The notes beneath the pieces were generated by a model. The model made no database searches. It was not told the DNA's origin and saw nothing but the letters and a program-made list of their open reading frames with translations. Shown here in pieces: positions 22,201-30,666 of a DNA stretch of 64,000 nt. The translations under genes were made by a program, and so were the position numbers. The stretch spans positions 1 through 64,000 of the forward strand of contig CAMWYM010000002.1 in the NCBI GenBank assembly GCA_947178475.1, given 5' to 3'. Positions within the stretch are counted from its first letter, which is position 1. Every line of letters begins with the position of its first letter. The stretch comes from an uncultured Clostridium sp. GTDB lineage: Bacteria > Bacillota > Clostridia > Lachnospirales > Lachnospiraceae.

Positions 22201-24303
22201 CAATGTCCACTGAACCGTTCCGTTTTCAGTTATTTTCCCATCTTTCTCCAGCAAATCTGGTTTTTTATATTGAAAAGACTTATTGGCATCAGAAGGTACC
22301 GTCTTTCCTTCCCATTCCAGTACAGCCCTGTTATTTACGGAATACCAGCCGTCTTCCGTCCAAGACGTATCCTTTTCATTCAGCTTCGTCACTACCGTAA
22401 TCACCTTTTTATCGGTAATGGTTCCCAGATCAATCGTCGTACCATTCATCTTGTAAGCCGTACCGTCAGCACCCGTTGCACTGACAAAACTCATCTTTTT
22501 ATCATCAAACACTTCCCTAAGCTTCGCATCCTTCAGCTCTATTCCCGCCTCATTAACGGTAATCGTCCACGTAAACTGTTTCGTAATATCATTATAGGAA
22601 TTACACACTTTTTGGATCAGATTCACTCCATTGACTGTTGCCTCAACCGGTACATCATACTTATCACCGGTTAACTGTCCCTTATTTTTATAATTCGACT
22701 GTGAAATATTTTCTACTGCGGTTGTATAGATAAGGGTAACTGTGTCGCGATATGGTGAAGGCGGTGCATTAAAGGTAAATCCGGTATCCGTATTGCTGAC
22801 ACTCCCTGAACCACTCGTCACACTAACTGAAGTACCAGGAGCCAGAGTGAGCCCCTCTCCAAAGGTATCGGTGTAAACAGTCCCCCCGATATCCAACTGA
22901 TCCTTGTTAATGGTAACCTTCCAAGTAATGGTATTGTTCTCTACATTAAATTCACCGCTTTTTTCCAATACTGCTGGCACAATATGAACATTTCCATGTC
23001 CCCGTACACTGGTCTGTGTCTCGTTCTCCGGATTCACCGCTACCGTATTGTTTACAATCACTCCTCTATCGGTAATCTTATCCGGAAAAATACTTTCATC
23101 ATATTCAGTTAAAAAGGTAAGCTTTGTTCTCCAGTTTGGCTTAGAATCCTGAACATGAAACGTAACCGTGCCTCCCTGAACAGACTCGGAAACTGTACCA
23201 TTTGAGCCATATGCCTCATCCGTCAACTTTGCCGAACCCGGTACATAGGTAAGCCCTGCAGGCAGCACATCCACCACATCTGCCGTCAGAGAATCCCTGC
23301 CATTTAAATCTACCTCTACCGCCCACTCAATATAGGACTTTCCATTCTGCTCTACCTTTGTACCACTTTTATAAGTCTTTAATTCTCCCGGTTCATCATT
23401 TTCATTCCCTTTGTCTCCCTCCGTGATATCCACTTTATATGTAAATTGTCCGGAAGCAGTGGGAAAGGACAACTCATGCTCCCCCAAATCCTTCTGCAGC
23501 TCTGAAGAAAATTCACCAGAAAACCTTACATAAAACGGTACATTGGGCTGATCCTTAATCGCATCTTCATAAAAAGTAAAAGTTAATGTCCCATCCTGGG
23601 AAATCACAACACGTCCGATTGATTTATTATTAGCGTCCTTCAACTCATGCGTTGCATTCACATCTACACGGATTCCATCTGAGATATGATAAACATATTC
23701 CTTACTGCAATCCACAGCATTCCCATCTCCCATAACAAAGTTGAAAGTCATATCAATCTTTGCATCACCAGGAAGAACCGCTGTCTCCGTAGTTGTCATA
23801 TTCACAACCTGCATCTTCCCGTCCTCATCCCGATAGGATGCTTCCAGTGTCAGTTTATCCAATCGGATTGTCGTATTATCCAATAAATTTGCCGAACCAT
23901 CAGCATATGCAACCACCATATCGTCCTGTTGCAAAGCAATTGCCGCCTGTTCTGTCTGATTGACAAAGATATTGTCCTCCAGCAAACCAGAATCATCATT
24001 CCCATCTTCCACATGCAGCAGATCCTCTGTCTCCTCTGGCTCTTCACTGACATCTGCTGCTTGTTCATTTTCCGTCTCCTGCTCCTCTACAGGCACTACT
24101 TCCTGCGTATCCTCATTTACTGTTTCCATTTCCGTCGCAGAAGTTTCCTGCTCCATGTCTGATTCTTCCTCAGCCTGCTCTGTCTGATTATCCATAAAAA
24201 AACCTCGTTCTCCTGCGATATCATAATTTACCGGCATTACCGAAAAAACCAAAATCACAATCAGACCTAACGCAATCCATTTGTTTTTTGAAAATAGTTT
24301 CAT
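16243..24303 (-). CDS. Giant SpaA/Cna_B-repeat surface protein (2686 aa)
   Basis: Signal peptide, acidic N-terminal region, collagen-binding/isopeptide-type domains, about 16 SpaA-like repeats (GAEFTLY...KETGAPAGY), C-terminal TGD-TM-KKKRR anchor. Confidence 0.92.
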   Translation of the reverse strand: MKLFSKNKWIALGLIVILVFSVMPVNYDIAGERGFFMDNQTEQAEEESDMEQETSATEMETVNEDTQEVVPVEEQETENEQAADVSEEPEETEDLLHVEDGNDDSGLLEDNIFVNQTEQAAIALQQDDMVVAYADGSANLLDNTTIRLDKLTLEASYRDEDGKMQVVNMTTTETAVLPGDAKIDMTFNFVMGDGNAVDCSKEYVYHISDGIRVDVNATHELKDANNKSIGRVVISQDGTLTFTFYEDAIKDQPNVPFYVRFSGEFSSELQKDLGEHELSFPTASGQFTYKVDITEGDKGNENDEPGELKTYKSGTKVEQNGKSYIEWAVEVDLNGRDSLTADVVDVLPAGLTYVPGSAKLTDEAYGSNGTVSESVQGGTVTFHVQDSKPNWRTKLTFLTEYDESIFPDKITDRGVIVNNTVAVNPENETQTSVRGHGNVHIVPAVLEKSGEFNVENNTITWKVTINKDQLDIGGTVYTDTFGEGLTLAPGTSVSVTSGSGSVSNTDTGFTFNAPPSPYRDTVTLIYTTAVENISQSNYKNKGQLTGDKYDVPVEATVNGVNLIQKVCNSYNDITKQFTWTITVNEAGIELKDAKLREVFDDKKMSFVSATGADGTAYKMNGTTIDLGTITDKKVITVVTKLNEKDTSWTEDGWYSVNNRAVLEWEGKTVPSDANKSFQYKKPDLLEKDGKITENGTVQWTLLVKEPQLKQESIKISDQLPDDMEYVEGTFQLMYYTYAWDSSQMMKVEPNYDAGTNTLSYEFGRDTLKDSYYIDHSFAIQYETRLKNKDNIGKDGSYTNSASIEVDYEGDVKVTDNASKTVEGVVGGTLGKEYAYQGGKDYVDWTVKINEAGYDMSEIENPVIKDKLEDYFDYVSGTLYKVVNGQRQEVAASDYTVVVINNMITVKLPEIGKNTYEFVFRTKFNISDNRLESMTIKNTVDFIGDGYADSATSDEVKNVSFSSSSAGSVLEKELRIRKVDAQTGEPLSGAEFEIFYQGISAGTAVADEDGFAVFTGISSTEAGITYTLHETEAPDGYVKNETDEQIVIKDEDLQADASGVRYIEVVIKNQPIKLQTQINIYKTDGKKQVLPGAEFGLFKDPACMNLVASRVTDTTGIATFSVEYSNTAAVTYYIKEINPPPGYVREAVPTVYSATVKTDGTVTYDRTPVTVGTLSAISVVNTKGQAKLVLHKVKKGDETTKIEGARFTLYQDAECTDVIDDQLTDANGELTFSDLELGKTYYYRETSAPKGYVIDSTIHSITIGDGTENENLTEEVTVENETSLGYIEITKTDDAIPAVPIEGIGFTLYQADGTTAYEKDGGPYVVTTDSAGKAVFTDLPYGSYVVKENGTKAGYVANTDGVSVVVNSVAGSKINVINERIKFNIKVTKTDNSVPAKPLEGVTFVLYTKDGKRVKDGKTDSKGELVFTDIVYGDYYVKETAGIRGYIVSDKVFNIDKTAIVNKNQTVENTFVNTKESASITFKKRDANNTTNFLKGAEFTIYDSNGLKVSEAVSDDNGIVTFKDLIYDTYTIRETKAPLDYKLDNTIWTVKVTENTEYTELYKLLSPNESAAVIDNQELEKGYKYLAFHLKKVDKENKSIPLKGAEFQLSKQESGSNKWITMATAYSDENGNVQFHNIAIDKDEETVKYKVEEITAPAGYKLDPEKSSKIYTYNELTQMQVPDKDDVGYIAWKTDFTNVPVIDTYENQQILGAIRVLKTGLVSQNRLKGAEFTLYEADGVTVYKKADGTAYKAVTDENGIAMFEKLPLGYYVVKETGAPAGYLLNSLYAPTVHILDDTVKDISFVDTPITVYISKRAVSGITELEGAELAVYDSSETLIDTWITTATAHRLPAAKLKVGETYTLKELKAPDGYKFAKAVKFRINSDGSLVYIEGDGAVSEDHVVMRERQLALAIRKEDDQGNGLMGALLEMIDDASGSVVYSFTSDGTAKDIPYHLLKVPQQENTYIYYTIHEKSAPLDYELAEDVKIAISKDGTIYRVNGTNMTIAENPIVMTDKVKKDFYFNKVDASNNGRISGAELAVTTQDGTVVETWISGTVPKQIPLADGTYILKETSAPAGYTLAKEVTFTVENGKISSMSGAAGSLSYDRMTLTLRDTKISVRVRKLTEDSVILPGASFELYTSDANGTKGEMLESFQSTQSSTVLNYKNLKLKNWYLLVETKAPSGYDMVEPLLFYIDEDGSVKDQYGEVFENNLIEVMDNEKQLGVQKIDAATGEDLVGVTLCITSREDEDFEAVDWVTDGTVKYFKYSQFKRDTTYTLSEGVTINGYTYADAVDFMISDEDEYVYSDGERVEGNRIILKNKSFEVTIRKLSLKTNSDLPGATLAVKDAQGNIVEQWVSDGSPHKLDVTKLQVSLNDEYVYTLSELQAPELYAQAQPISFVIDQTGVVKRLDNEAIVDNTITMYDEYRGVTFSKTDVGGKEIPGAWLTITSTEDTDFTPLTWESTDTPKNWSMDLFKRNTDYILTETAAPNGYAYAESIIFRIDDNGVVYVNGVAVTDQTVTMVDDVLHVTVAKLEKGTKKFLKGASLSVVDEATDTVVYTWKTKDGAVEIPADKLTASKENEQIIYTLREDKAPDGYELAEDIQFYLDAKGSVHTIDEDGNDKQLTDNTVTMYDAKEKTPKDTTDKKRTGGRTRTGDYTPLILAISVLFISISTLLVLFHLKKKRR

Positions 24304-24496
24304 CCCTCATCGCCCCCTGTATTTTTGCACATTTTTGTTATATTTTAAATTTTTCTAACATTTCATAACTTTACATAATATATTTTATACGATATTCATC
24401 CATTTTTCAAGCAATTTCATCTAAAAAGCAGAAGATTTTACTTTATTTTTATGCATTATGTTAACTTATTACTAATAATTTCAACTATCCTTCGGC

Positions 24497-24550
24497 TATA
24501 TCATAATGAAGCTCACTGATGCTCGCACATCAGCGCAATTCATTATATCA
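24497..24550. repeat. Palindromic intergenic repeat, copy A
   Basis: TATATCATAATGAAGCTCACTGATG-CTCGCA-CATCAGCGCAATTCATTATATCA; imperfect hairpin sharing blocks with copies B-D. Confidence 0.6.
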
Positions 24551-24579
24551 CACATTTCCCTTAAGTTACATTGTTTTCT

Positions 24580-25365
24580 CTAATATATTTCCGGTATAAA
24601 CTTCTCCACCAATTTTCCTTTTTTTCCCCTACCTTTATTCTTAACGTAAAAGAAGCCTATTACAGAAAAAACCACTGCTCCGACAAAATTGACAAATAAA
24701 TCTTCCATCGTATCATATAACCCAATATCCAGATATCCATCCACCGGAAGCATTTCTCCATTCACCATAACAGTATCAATATGCTGAAGCACCACAGGAT
24801 TATTCAATCCCTCCGGATCAAGAGTCACGGAAGATATCGCAGTCAAAACGGTATCCTTTTGCATATCCATTTTAAAACAATAATCCATACTAAATTCAAA
24901 AAACTCCCAAAATACACCTATGGTCATAGAAAAACAAAATGCCACAATAGCAAGATATAATGGTGACAGCTTAAATGAAAACTTATCGTTACGGTTCAAC
25001 AAATCTACCAAACTAAACCCGATAGCCGCCATCAAAAAACCGTTTAGTGTGTGCAATATCGTATCCCACACCGGAATTCTGATATACATCGAGTGAATCT
25101 CTCCCATAATCTCGGCAGCATAGATAAAAAGCAAAATAATTGTTTCCATCAGATCCGGAATACGGATTCGCAGCTTTCGCTCAACAAAGGCCGGTACGAT
25201 AAACAATATCAATGTGAGTATGCAGAGAAATACGTTTTCGTAGTTGCGGTTCAAAAACTGGGCTATCAGCACACCAAAAACCGACAGCCTCAATAATAGA
25301 TAAATTGAAAATACCGCTTTGCCGGACCCATTCGCCCTGTCTTTCCTTCTACCGGATAATGCCAT
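24580..25365 (-). CDS. DUF2238/YjdF-like membrane protein
   Basis: Multi-TM with 'DTILHTLNGFLMAAIGFSLVDLL' and 'FWEFFEFSMD'. Confidence 0.6.
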   Translation of the reverse strand: MALSGRRKDRANGSGKAVFSIYLLLRLSVFGVLIAQFLNRNYENVFLCILTLILFIVPAFVERKLRIRIPDLMETIILLFIYAAEIMGEIHSMYIRIPVWDTILHTLNGFLMAAIGFSLVDLLNRNDKFSFKLSPLYLAIVAFCFSMTIGVFWEFFEFSMDYCFKMDMQKDTVLTAISSVTLDPEGLNNPVVLQHIDTVMVNGEMLPVDGYLDIGLYDTMEDLFVNFVGAVVFSVIGFFYVKNKGRGKKGKLVEKFIPEIY

Positions 25366-25529
25366 CTTTACCCATCTTCTTTTTCTGTCCTATTTTATAA
25401 CTATTCATCATAATCCCTGCATATGATGATTTTATGTAGAATCCTTCTTCCCATTCTGCTTCTTTTCAAATTTTCCTCATCAAAAGTCCTTTATCTGTTT
25501 TTTTCCTATAAATCAGCGTTTCCGGTATA

Positions 25530-25582
25530 AATATGAGCAATTACTCACTCGTATTTTTTTGTTTTGAGTAATTGCTCATATT
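25530..25582. repeat. 18-bp perfect inverted repeat with 17-nt AT-rich loop
   Basis: AATATGAGCAATTACTCA ... TGAGTAATTGCTCATATT, directly downstream of the fliB-like gene. Confidence 0.85.
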
Positions 25583-25599
25583 CTTATTTGGAATATATA

Positions 25600-26772
25600 T
25601 CAGGATAACAATCCAACCATAATATGCTCCATATCCAACAGCGGATGGGCAGACATCACAAGCTGCAGAGATTCAAAATTATTATAGGAATGTTCGACCT
25701 CTTTGGAATAGGCATGAGCTATCCTCACCTGATTCTCATAGGTAAAGCTTTTTTCCTGCTTTAGCCAAAGTGCCGTATCCAGTTCCAAAATCACCAGATA
25801 GGAAACCACTGCAAATTTAACCTTCGTCAGTGCATCATGGTCATAGGAAGCGCCGAGGAAATAATTAAATATATAGTATACCAGTATGTGTTCAAACTCA
25901 TATTCCTTTTCCCGGTAGTAATCCTCAAATTCCCCACATGCCGACTCATAGCTTTGACAGTTATCCTCATCGCTCAGGATTTCCATCCCACCCTGTAAAA
26001 GCTCCTTCCAATCCTCTTTAATATTCTCTAATCCTTCAAACATATTGAGAAGCTGTTTCATCCAAGTCTTTTTTTCCGCTGTCCGGTTGCTGTATTTTAC
26101 AGGCAGGGCATTCCTTACAAACCTTTGCCGGAGCTGCTCGTATTGTCCTGCATCAATCAGCTCCTGTAACTCATATGCAGACAAGAGAACCTCCGCAGCC
26201 CGGTATTTAACAGGCTTTTCTCTGTCCTGCAAAATCCCAAAAAAATATTCTCTCACCGAAAAAAGCACCTCAAAAAGAGGCTTATCTAATTTATTTGTAT
26301 GCTTTCGCTTCCAAAAGGCAAGCGAATGTACCGGTTTCATATGCTTCAAGCCATACTCCGAATCCGCTCCCTCCCGACAGCAAAAAGTCATCTGCTGCTT
26401 CTTTTCCAGCATAATACGACTTACCTCTGGGCAGGACATAGTAAGACTCACTTCTTTTAAATCCTCAAATTCCTCGATATGCCGTGGAAAATTAGTACAG
26501 GTCTCGCAAAGACACTCCTCGCCCAGCTCGATATAGATATCACACAGATTCTCCTCATTTAAAAAGGGACACCGCGTGCCATTTAAGATAAACTGTCTAT
26601 CCTTCACACGGGTATTGTCCCTTAACCTTTTTCCAAAGCTTCCTCTTTGTTTCATATAATGCTTAAGGGAAGCCTCATCCAAATCAATCTCCCAATTCTC
26701 GCAGCAGGAATCCTCACAACTTCCGCCAATGCATTGAAAATCATCATACCATGATACGGTTCTGTATTTCAT
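25600..26772 (-). CDS. fliB: Flagellin lysine-N-methylase (FliB) family protein
   Basis: Start revised to MKYRTVSWYDDFQCIGGSCEDSCCENWEIDLD; Cys-rich 'GTRCPFLNEENLCDIYIELGEECLCETCTNFPR'. Confidence 0.82.
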   Translation of the reverse strand: MKYRTVSWYDDFQCIGGSCEDSCCENWEIDLDEASLKHYMKQRGSFGKRLRDNTRVKDRQFILNGTRCPFLNEENLCDIYIELGEECLCETCTNFPRHIEEFEDLKEVSLTMSCPEVSRIMLEKKQQMTFCCREGADSEYGLKHMKPVHSLAFWKRKHTNKLDKPLFEVLFSVREYFFGILQDREKPVKYRAAEVLLSAYELQELIDAGQYEQLRQRFVRNALPVKYSNRTAEKKTWMKQLLNMFEGLENIKEDWKELLQGGMEILSDEDNCQSYESACGEFEDYYREKEYEFEHILVYYIFNYFLGASYDHDALTKVKFAVVSYLVILELDTALWLKQEKSFTYENQVRIAHAYSKEVEHSYNNFESLQLVMSAHPLLDMEHIMVGLLS

Positions 26773-26815
26773 AACAACCTCCAAAACTGTCCGATAAGCC
26801 TTGTAGCAGCCCGGT

Positions 26816-27607
26816 CTATCTCCTCCGTACAAACCAGGTTCCCACTTCCTCTCCCTCCATGATGCGGTAAAGATTTTCCGGATCATTACCATGGGCAATA
26901 TGCATATCCATTCCGTGAATAGTCGCATATTCTGCCGCTTCTAATTTGGTCACCATACCACCGGTTCCCCGATTAGAGCCGGAACCTGTTGCCAGTCCCC
27001 GGATTTCATCATTGATTTCCTCCACCTTATATATCAGTCTCGCCTCTGGATTCTCATGCGGATTACTGTCATACAAGCCTTCAATATCCGACAGGATAAT
27101 CAACCGGTCAGCCTCACACAGATGGGCAACAATAGCGGAAAGCATATCGTTATCACCAAAAATCTTCTTCTCCGATTCAATCTCTGCATGGCTGACAGAG
27201 TCATTTTCATTTACCACGGGAATCATATTGTTTTCCAGCAGTGCCTCAAAGGTATTCTTCAAATTCCTTCTCTTTGCCTTGACACCGATATCCTCTGCCG
27301 TCAGCAAAATCTGCCCTACAATATTTCCATACTCTCCAAAGCACTTATCATAAATATGAATCAGCTCACACTGCCCCACCGCTGCTGCCGCCTGCTTCAT
27401 ACACACATCCTTCGGCTTCATCGGCAGCCGCATTTTGTTGATTCCAACAGCAATAGCCCCCGATGATACCAATATAACCTTATGTCCATCATTATGCAGT
27501 GAAGACAATACCTGTGCCAGCTTATCGATAGTCCGAAAATTCAATGCTCCTGATTCTCCCGTTAACGTCGAGGTTCCCACCTTGACCACAATTCTCTGTT
27601 TATCCAT
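26816..27607 (-). CDS. proB: Glutamate 5-kinase
   Basis: 'RIVVKVGTSTLTGESG', 'VILVSSGAIAVGINKM', 'FGDNDMLSAIVA', 'GTGGMVTKLEAAEYA'; no C-terminal PUA domain. Confidence 0.95.
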   Translation of the reverse strand: MDKQRIVVKVGTSTLTGESGALNFRTIDKLAQVLSSLHNDGHKVILVSSGAIAVGINKMRLPMKPKDVCMKQAAAAVGQCELIHIYDKCFGEYGNIVGQILLTAEDIGVKAKRRNLKNTFEALLENNMIPVVNENDSVSHAEIESEKKIFGDNDMLSAIVAHLCEADRLIILSDIEGLYDSNPHENPEARLIYKVEEINDEIRGLATGSGSNRGTGGMVTKLEAAEYATIHGMDMHIAHGNDPENLYRIMEGEEVGTWFVRRR

Positions 27608-27644
27608 TATCTGTCTATCTCTCCTTTATCGTGCACCCATTATG

Positions 27645-28652
27645 TCAGCGGAGAACTGCCGCCTTTTTCTTCTCCTGAACCTTCTCCCGCTCCTCCCTGA
27701 TCACGGTAAGAAAGCGTTCCCGAATATGAAAGTCCACATCTTCACCCAGCAGCTTCACCTTATCGCCGACAATAACCCCGCCAGCCATGGAAAAATGACC
27801 ACCACCGCCGCCAAGATCCTCCAGCGCCCGCTGGGTAATAGTTCCTGCGTGATACACCGGTGTCTCATTGCGCACCGAAAACTTATATCCCCCGTTACGC
27901 ATCGCATAAACCACAGAAAACTCCACTACATCCAATCCTAAGATAAAATCTGAAATCATGGCAATCAAAGCATCGGGACAATCAAAAGAAATCTTTGCAA
28001 ATCCCACATTCTCATAAATCTTGATAGTCCGCATCGCTTCACCATATGCATATAAATCCTCAATCTCCATATTGTTGTTATATAGAGAAATAATTTTCTG
28101 GTTGTCCGCCAGTCTGTGCAGACGGGCAAACATTTCAATATCGAAATCTGTAACACCCCGGTTAAAGGAATCCGTATCCATTTTTAATCCATACAGCAAT
28201 GCCGTCGCCGTATTAGTGTCCAGCGTAGTATCACTTTCAAAAAAGTAATCTGCCACAATCGAACAGCAGGCACCACAGATGCGGATATCGCTGTATTCAT
28301 AAGCACAGGGAATAACTGTGGGGTGGTGGTCGATACACGCCACTTCATCCCCTATAAAATCCGTAATATTGGAATTATATTTCTGTGCATCGATGGTGAC
28401 AATATAATCCTTCTCTACCATGTGAGGCAAATCATCAATGTGCACCGCTTCAATTCCAAATTCTTCAATCATGCGCTTAGTACTGTTCTTCTCTATCTTA
28501 CCAGCATAGCAGATTGTAGTTTCCACTCCGTTTGCCTTCAAAAACACCTGCATACCGTAAGCTGCCGCAAGCGCGTCCGGATCCGGGAAATTATGTGTCT
28601 GCAGGTATACCTTACGACTCTTTAGCAAATCAACCAGTCTTCTCCACTCCAT
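27645..28652 (-). CDS. DHH/DHHA1 family phosphoesterase
   Basis: 'THNFPDPDALAAAYG', 'CIDHHPT', 'YGLKMDTDSFNRG', C-terminal 'GGGGGHFSMAGG'. Confidence 0.88.
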   Translation of the reverse strand: MEWRRLVDLLKSRKVYLQTHNFPDPDALAAAYGMQVFLKANGVETTICYAGKIEKNSTKRMIEEFGIEAVHIDDLPHMVEKDYIVTIDAQKYNSNITDFIGDEVACIDHHPTVIPCAYEYSDIRICGACCSIVADYFFESDTTLDTNTATALLYGLKMDTDSFNRGVTDFDIEMFARLHRLADNQKIISLYNNNMEIEDLYAYGEAMRTIKIYENVGFAKISFDCPDALIAMISDFILGLDVVEFSVVYAMRNGGYKFSVRNETPVYHAGTITQRALEDLGGGGGHFSMAGGVIVGDKVKLLGEDVDFHIRERFLTVIREEREKVQEKKKAAVLR

Positions 28653-28847
28653 GTAATACCCCCATTTATCTCTTCTATAAATACAAATTTCTTTATCAAA
28701 AACGTTTCTGCAAAATACGTTTTCTCACTATATCCTGCCATGTAATCATAGCACAAGCTGAATATATTCTCAACTTTTTCATGCATTGATTTATCATTTT
28801 TTCGCATACTACTAAAAAAGAAAAGTTGTAGCAGAACGGAGAAAATT

Positions 28848-29477
28848 ATGGAACAGACCATCTATATAAAAGCACCGCAATGTATCGAAATCACTACACC
28901 GGAAGTAGAGATACAGGATTTCTTAACCGTCTACGCTGCCGATAAGGCATTGCGTGAAGAGGTTGAACATATTCATTTTTATTCCTTTACCAAGGGCAAA
29001 TCCGAGCAGATTGTTGTATCTGTTTTAAAAATTATTGAAGTCATAAATACCAGAATGCCGGATATCACTGTGGAAAACCTTGGGGAAGGTGACTTTATTC
29101 TATCCTACCAGCCAGAAGATAAGCACGCCAAAATCAAGGAACACATATATACCATTTTTATCTGTCTGGTAGCCTTCTTTGGCGGTGGTTACGCCATTAT
29201 GGCATATAACACAGACATCGGAGCAAAGGAACTTTTCACCTATCTTTCCACCCTTTTTACCGGAAATCCAAAATCCGGAGTAATCTATATCGTCAGCGCC
29301 TATGCCGTGGGACTGACAGGGGGAATGTTACTATTTTTTAATCACTTAGGTGGCAAAAAAATCACCTCCGACCCTACACCGTTAGAGGTTCAGATGCGGC
29401 TTTATGAAAAAGATGTAAGCACCACAATTATCAAGGATGTAAGCCGCCGGGATGAAAGCATTGATGTAACAAAATAG
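28848..29477 (+). CDS. spoVAA: Stage V sporulation protein AA
   Basis: SpoVAA-like N-terminal domain plus two TM segments; first gene of a spoVAA-AB-AC run. Confidence 0.85.
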   Translation: MEQTIYIKAPQCIEITTPEVEIQDFLTVYAADKALREEVEHIHFYSFTKGKSEQIVVSVLKIIEVINTRMPDITVENLGEGDFILSYQPEDKHAKIKEHIYTIFICLVAFFGGGYAIMAYNTDIGAKELFTYLSTLFTGNPKSGVIYIVSAYAVGLTGGMLLFFNHLGGKKITSDPTPLEVQMRLYEKDVSTTIIKDVSRRDESIDVTK

Positions 29478-29544
29478 CCAATATGGTTTCCCTGGCAGTT
29501 TTCCCCGATATACACAATTTTATCAAAGAAAGCAGGAATATACT

Positions 29545-30003
29545 ATGCATTGGATTAATTATACACTACTGGTCATAAGCGGGCTCTCTGCCGGCGCCAT
29601 AACTGCTGCTGCATATGTAGCATTTATTGCCATACTGGGAATTTTCCCGAAATTTGCCGAGAAGACAAAGACTGCCAATGAATGTATACTGTATGAAAAT
29701 TGTCTGGTTTTAGGTGTATTGACCTCCACCTTCCTACAGTTTTTTGCCTCCTATGCCTCTGCCGGTCTGGGCGAAAGCACGCTTCCTCCCACTGTTATCG
29801 GCAACGGCATTCTGATTCTCATCGGTCTTTTTGGAGGTATATATATCGGCTTTCTCATTGGCGGACTGTCGGAGATATTAAATGTCATCCCCATTTATGC
29901 CAGAATAACCCATATCGGCAATAAAATTGGCTATATCATATTTTTTATCGCTCTGGGAAAGGGAATCGCTACCCTGTTGCAATTTTGGGTACTGGATGCA
30001 TAA
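29545..30003 (+). CDS. spoVAB: Stage V sporulation protein AB
   Basis: 152 aa membrane protein, 'GLSAGAITAAAYVAFIAILGIFPKFAEKTKT'; position between spoVAA and spoVAC. Confidence 0.85.
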   Translation: MHWINYTLLVISGLSAGAITAAAYVAFIAILGIFPKFAEKTKTANECILYENCLVLGVLTSTFLQFFASYASAGLGESTLPPTVIGNGILILIGLFGGIYIGFLIGGLSEILNVIPIYARITHIGNKIGYIIFFIALGKGIATLLQFWVLDA

Positions 30004-30090
30004 AATATCTCCTGTCCCATATACTAATCAGGAAATCATAACACAGAAAACATACATGAAAAATTAATTTATCCATTAGGAGGGATTACT

Positions 30091-30552
30091 GTGAAACAGA
30101 AACTCAGCAACGAAGAATATAATGAATATGTAGAACAGGTTACCCCCACTTACAGTGTATGGAAAAACTGCTTCAATGCATTCTGGGTAGGCGGGTTAAT
30201 ATGTGTAATCGGGGAGCTGATCTTTGCCTTTTTCACCACAAAGCTTGGTTTCGGCAAGGATGATGCTGCCAGCTTTGAATCTATGTGTCTGGTACTGCTC
30301 AGTGTTATTCTCACCGGTCTAAATGCTTACGGCCACATTGCCAAGTTGGGCGGTGCCGGCGCTTTGGTTCCCATCACCGGATTTGCCAATTCCGTAGCTG
30401 CACCTGCCATAGAATACCAGAAGGAAGGACAGGTATTCGGTATCGGCGTAAAAATTTTCACCATTGCCGGTCCGGTTATCCTTTACGGTATCTTTACCAG
30501 TTGGATTCTTGGCATCCTCTATTATTTTGGCGGTATGTTCGGACTGTGGTAG
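30091..30552 (+). CDS. spoVAC: Stage V sporulation protein AC
   Basis: 'YNEYVEQVTPTYSVWKNCFNAFWVGGLICVIGE' and 'GAGALVPITGFANSVAAPAIEYQKEGQVFGIG', characteristic SpoVAC. Confidence 0.93.
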   Translation: MKQKLSNEEYNEYVEQVTPTYSVWKNCFNAFWVGGLICVIGELIFAFFTTKLGFGKDDAASFESMCLVLLSVILTGLNAYGHIAKLGGAGALVPITGFANSVAAPAIEYQKEGQVFGIGVKIFTIAGPVILYGIFTSWILGILYYFGGMFGLW

Positions 30553-30608
30553 TTCAGCTGTCAGGGCAGAAGGTGTTCTGACAACCATTTTTTCCGTGCA
30601 AAAAAAGA

Positions 30609-30660
30609 GAACTCCGTATGACGGATTCTAGAAAATCCATTTCATACGGGGTTCTTTTTT
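30609..30660 (+). terminator. Rho-independent terminator after spoVAC
   Basis: GAACTCCGTATGA...TTCATACGGGGTTC then TTTTTT; a second hairpin TGTCAG...CTGACA precedes it. Confidence 0.85.
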
Positions 30661-30666
30661 GTCTCA

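Noticed and set aside
26045-26536. 163-aa plus-strand ORF
   Set aside because: Antisense to the FliB-like gene; no family features.
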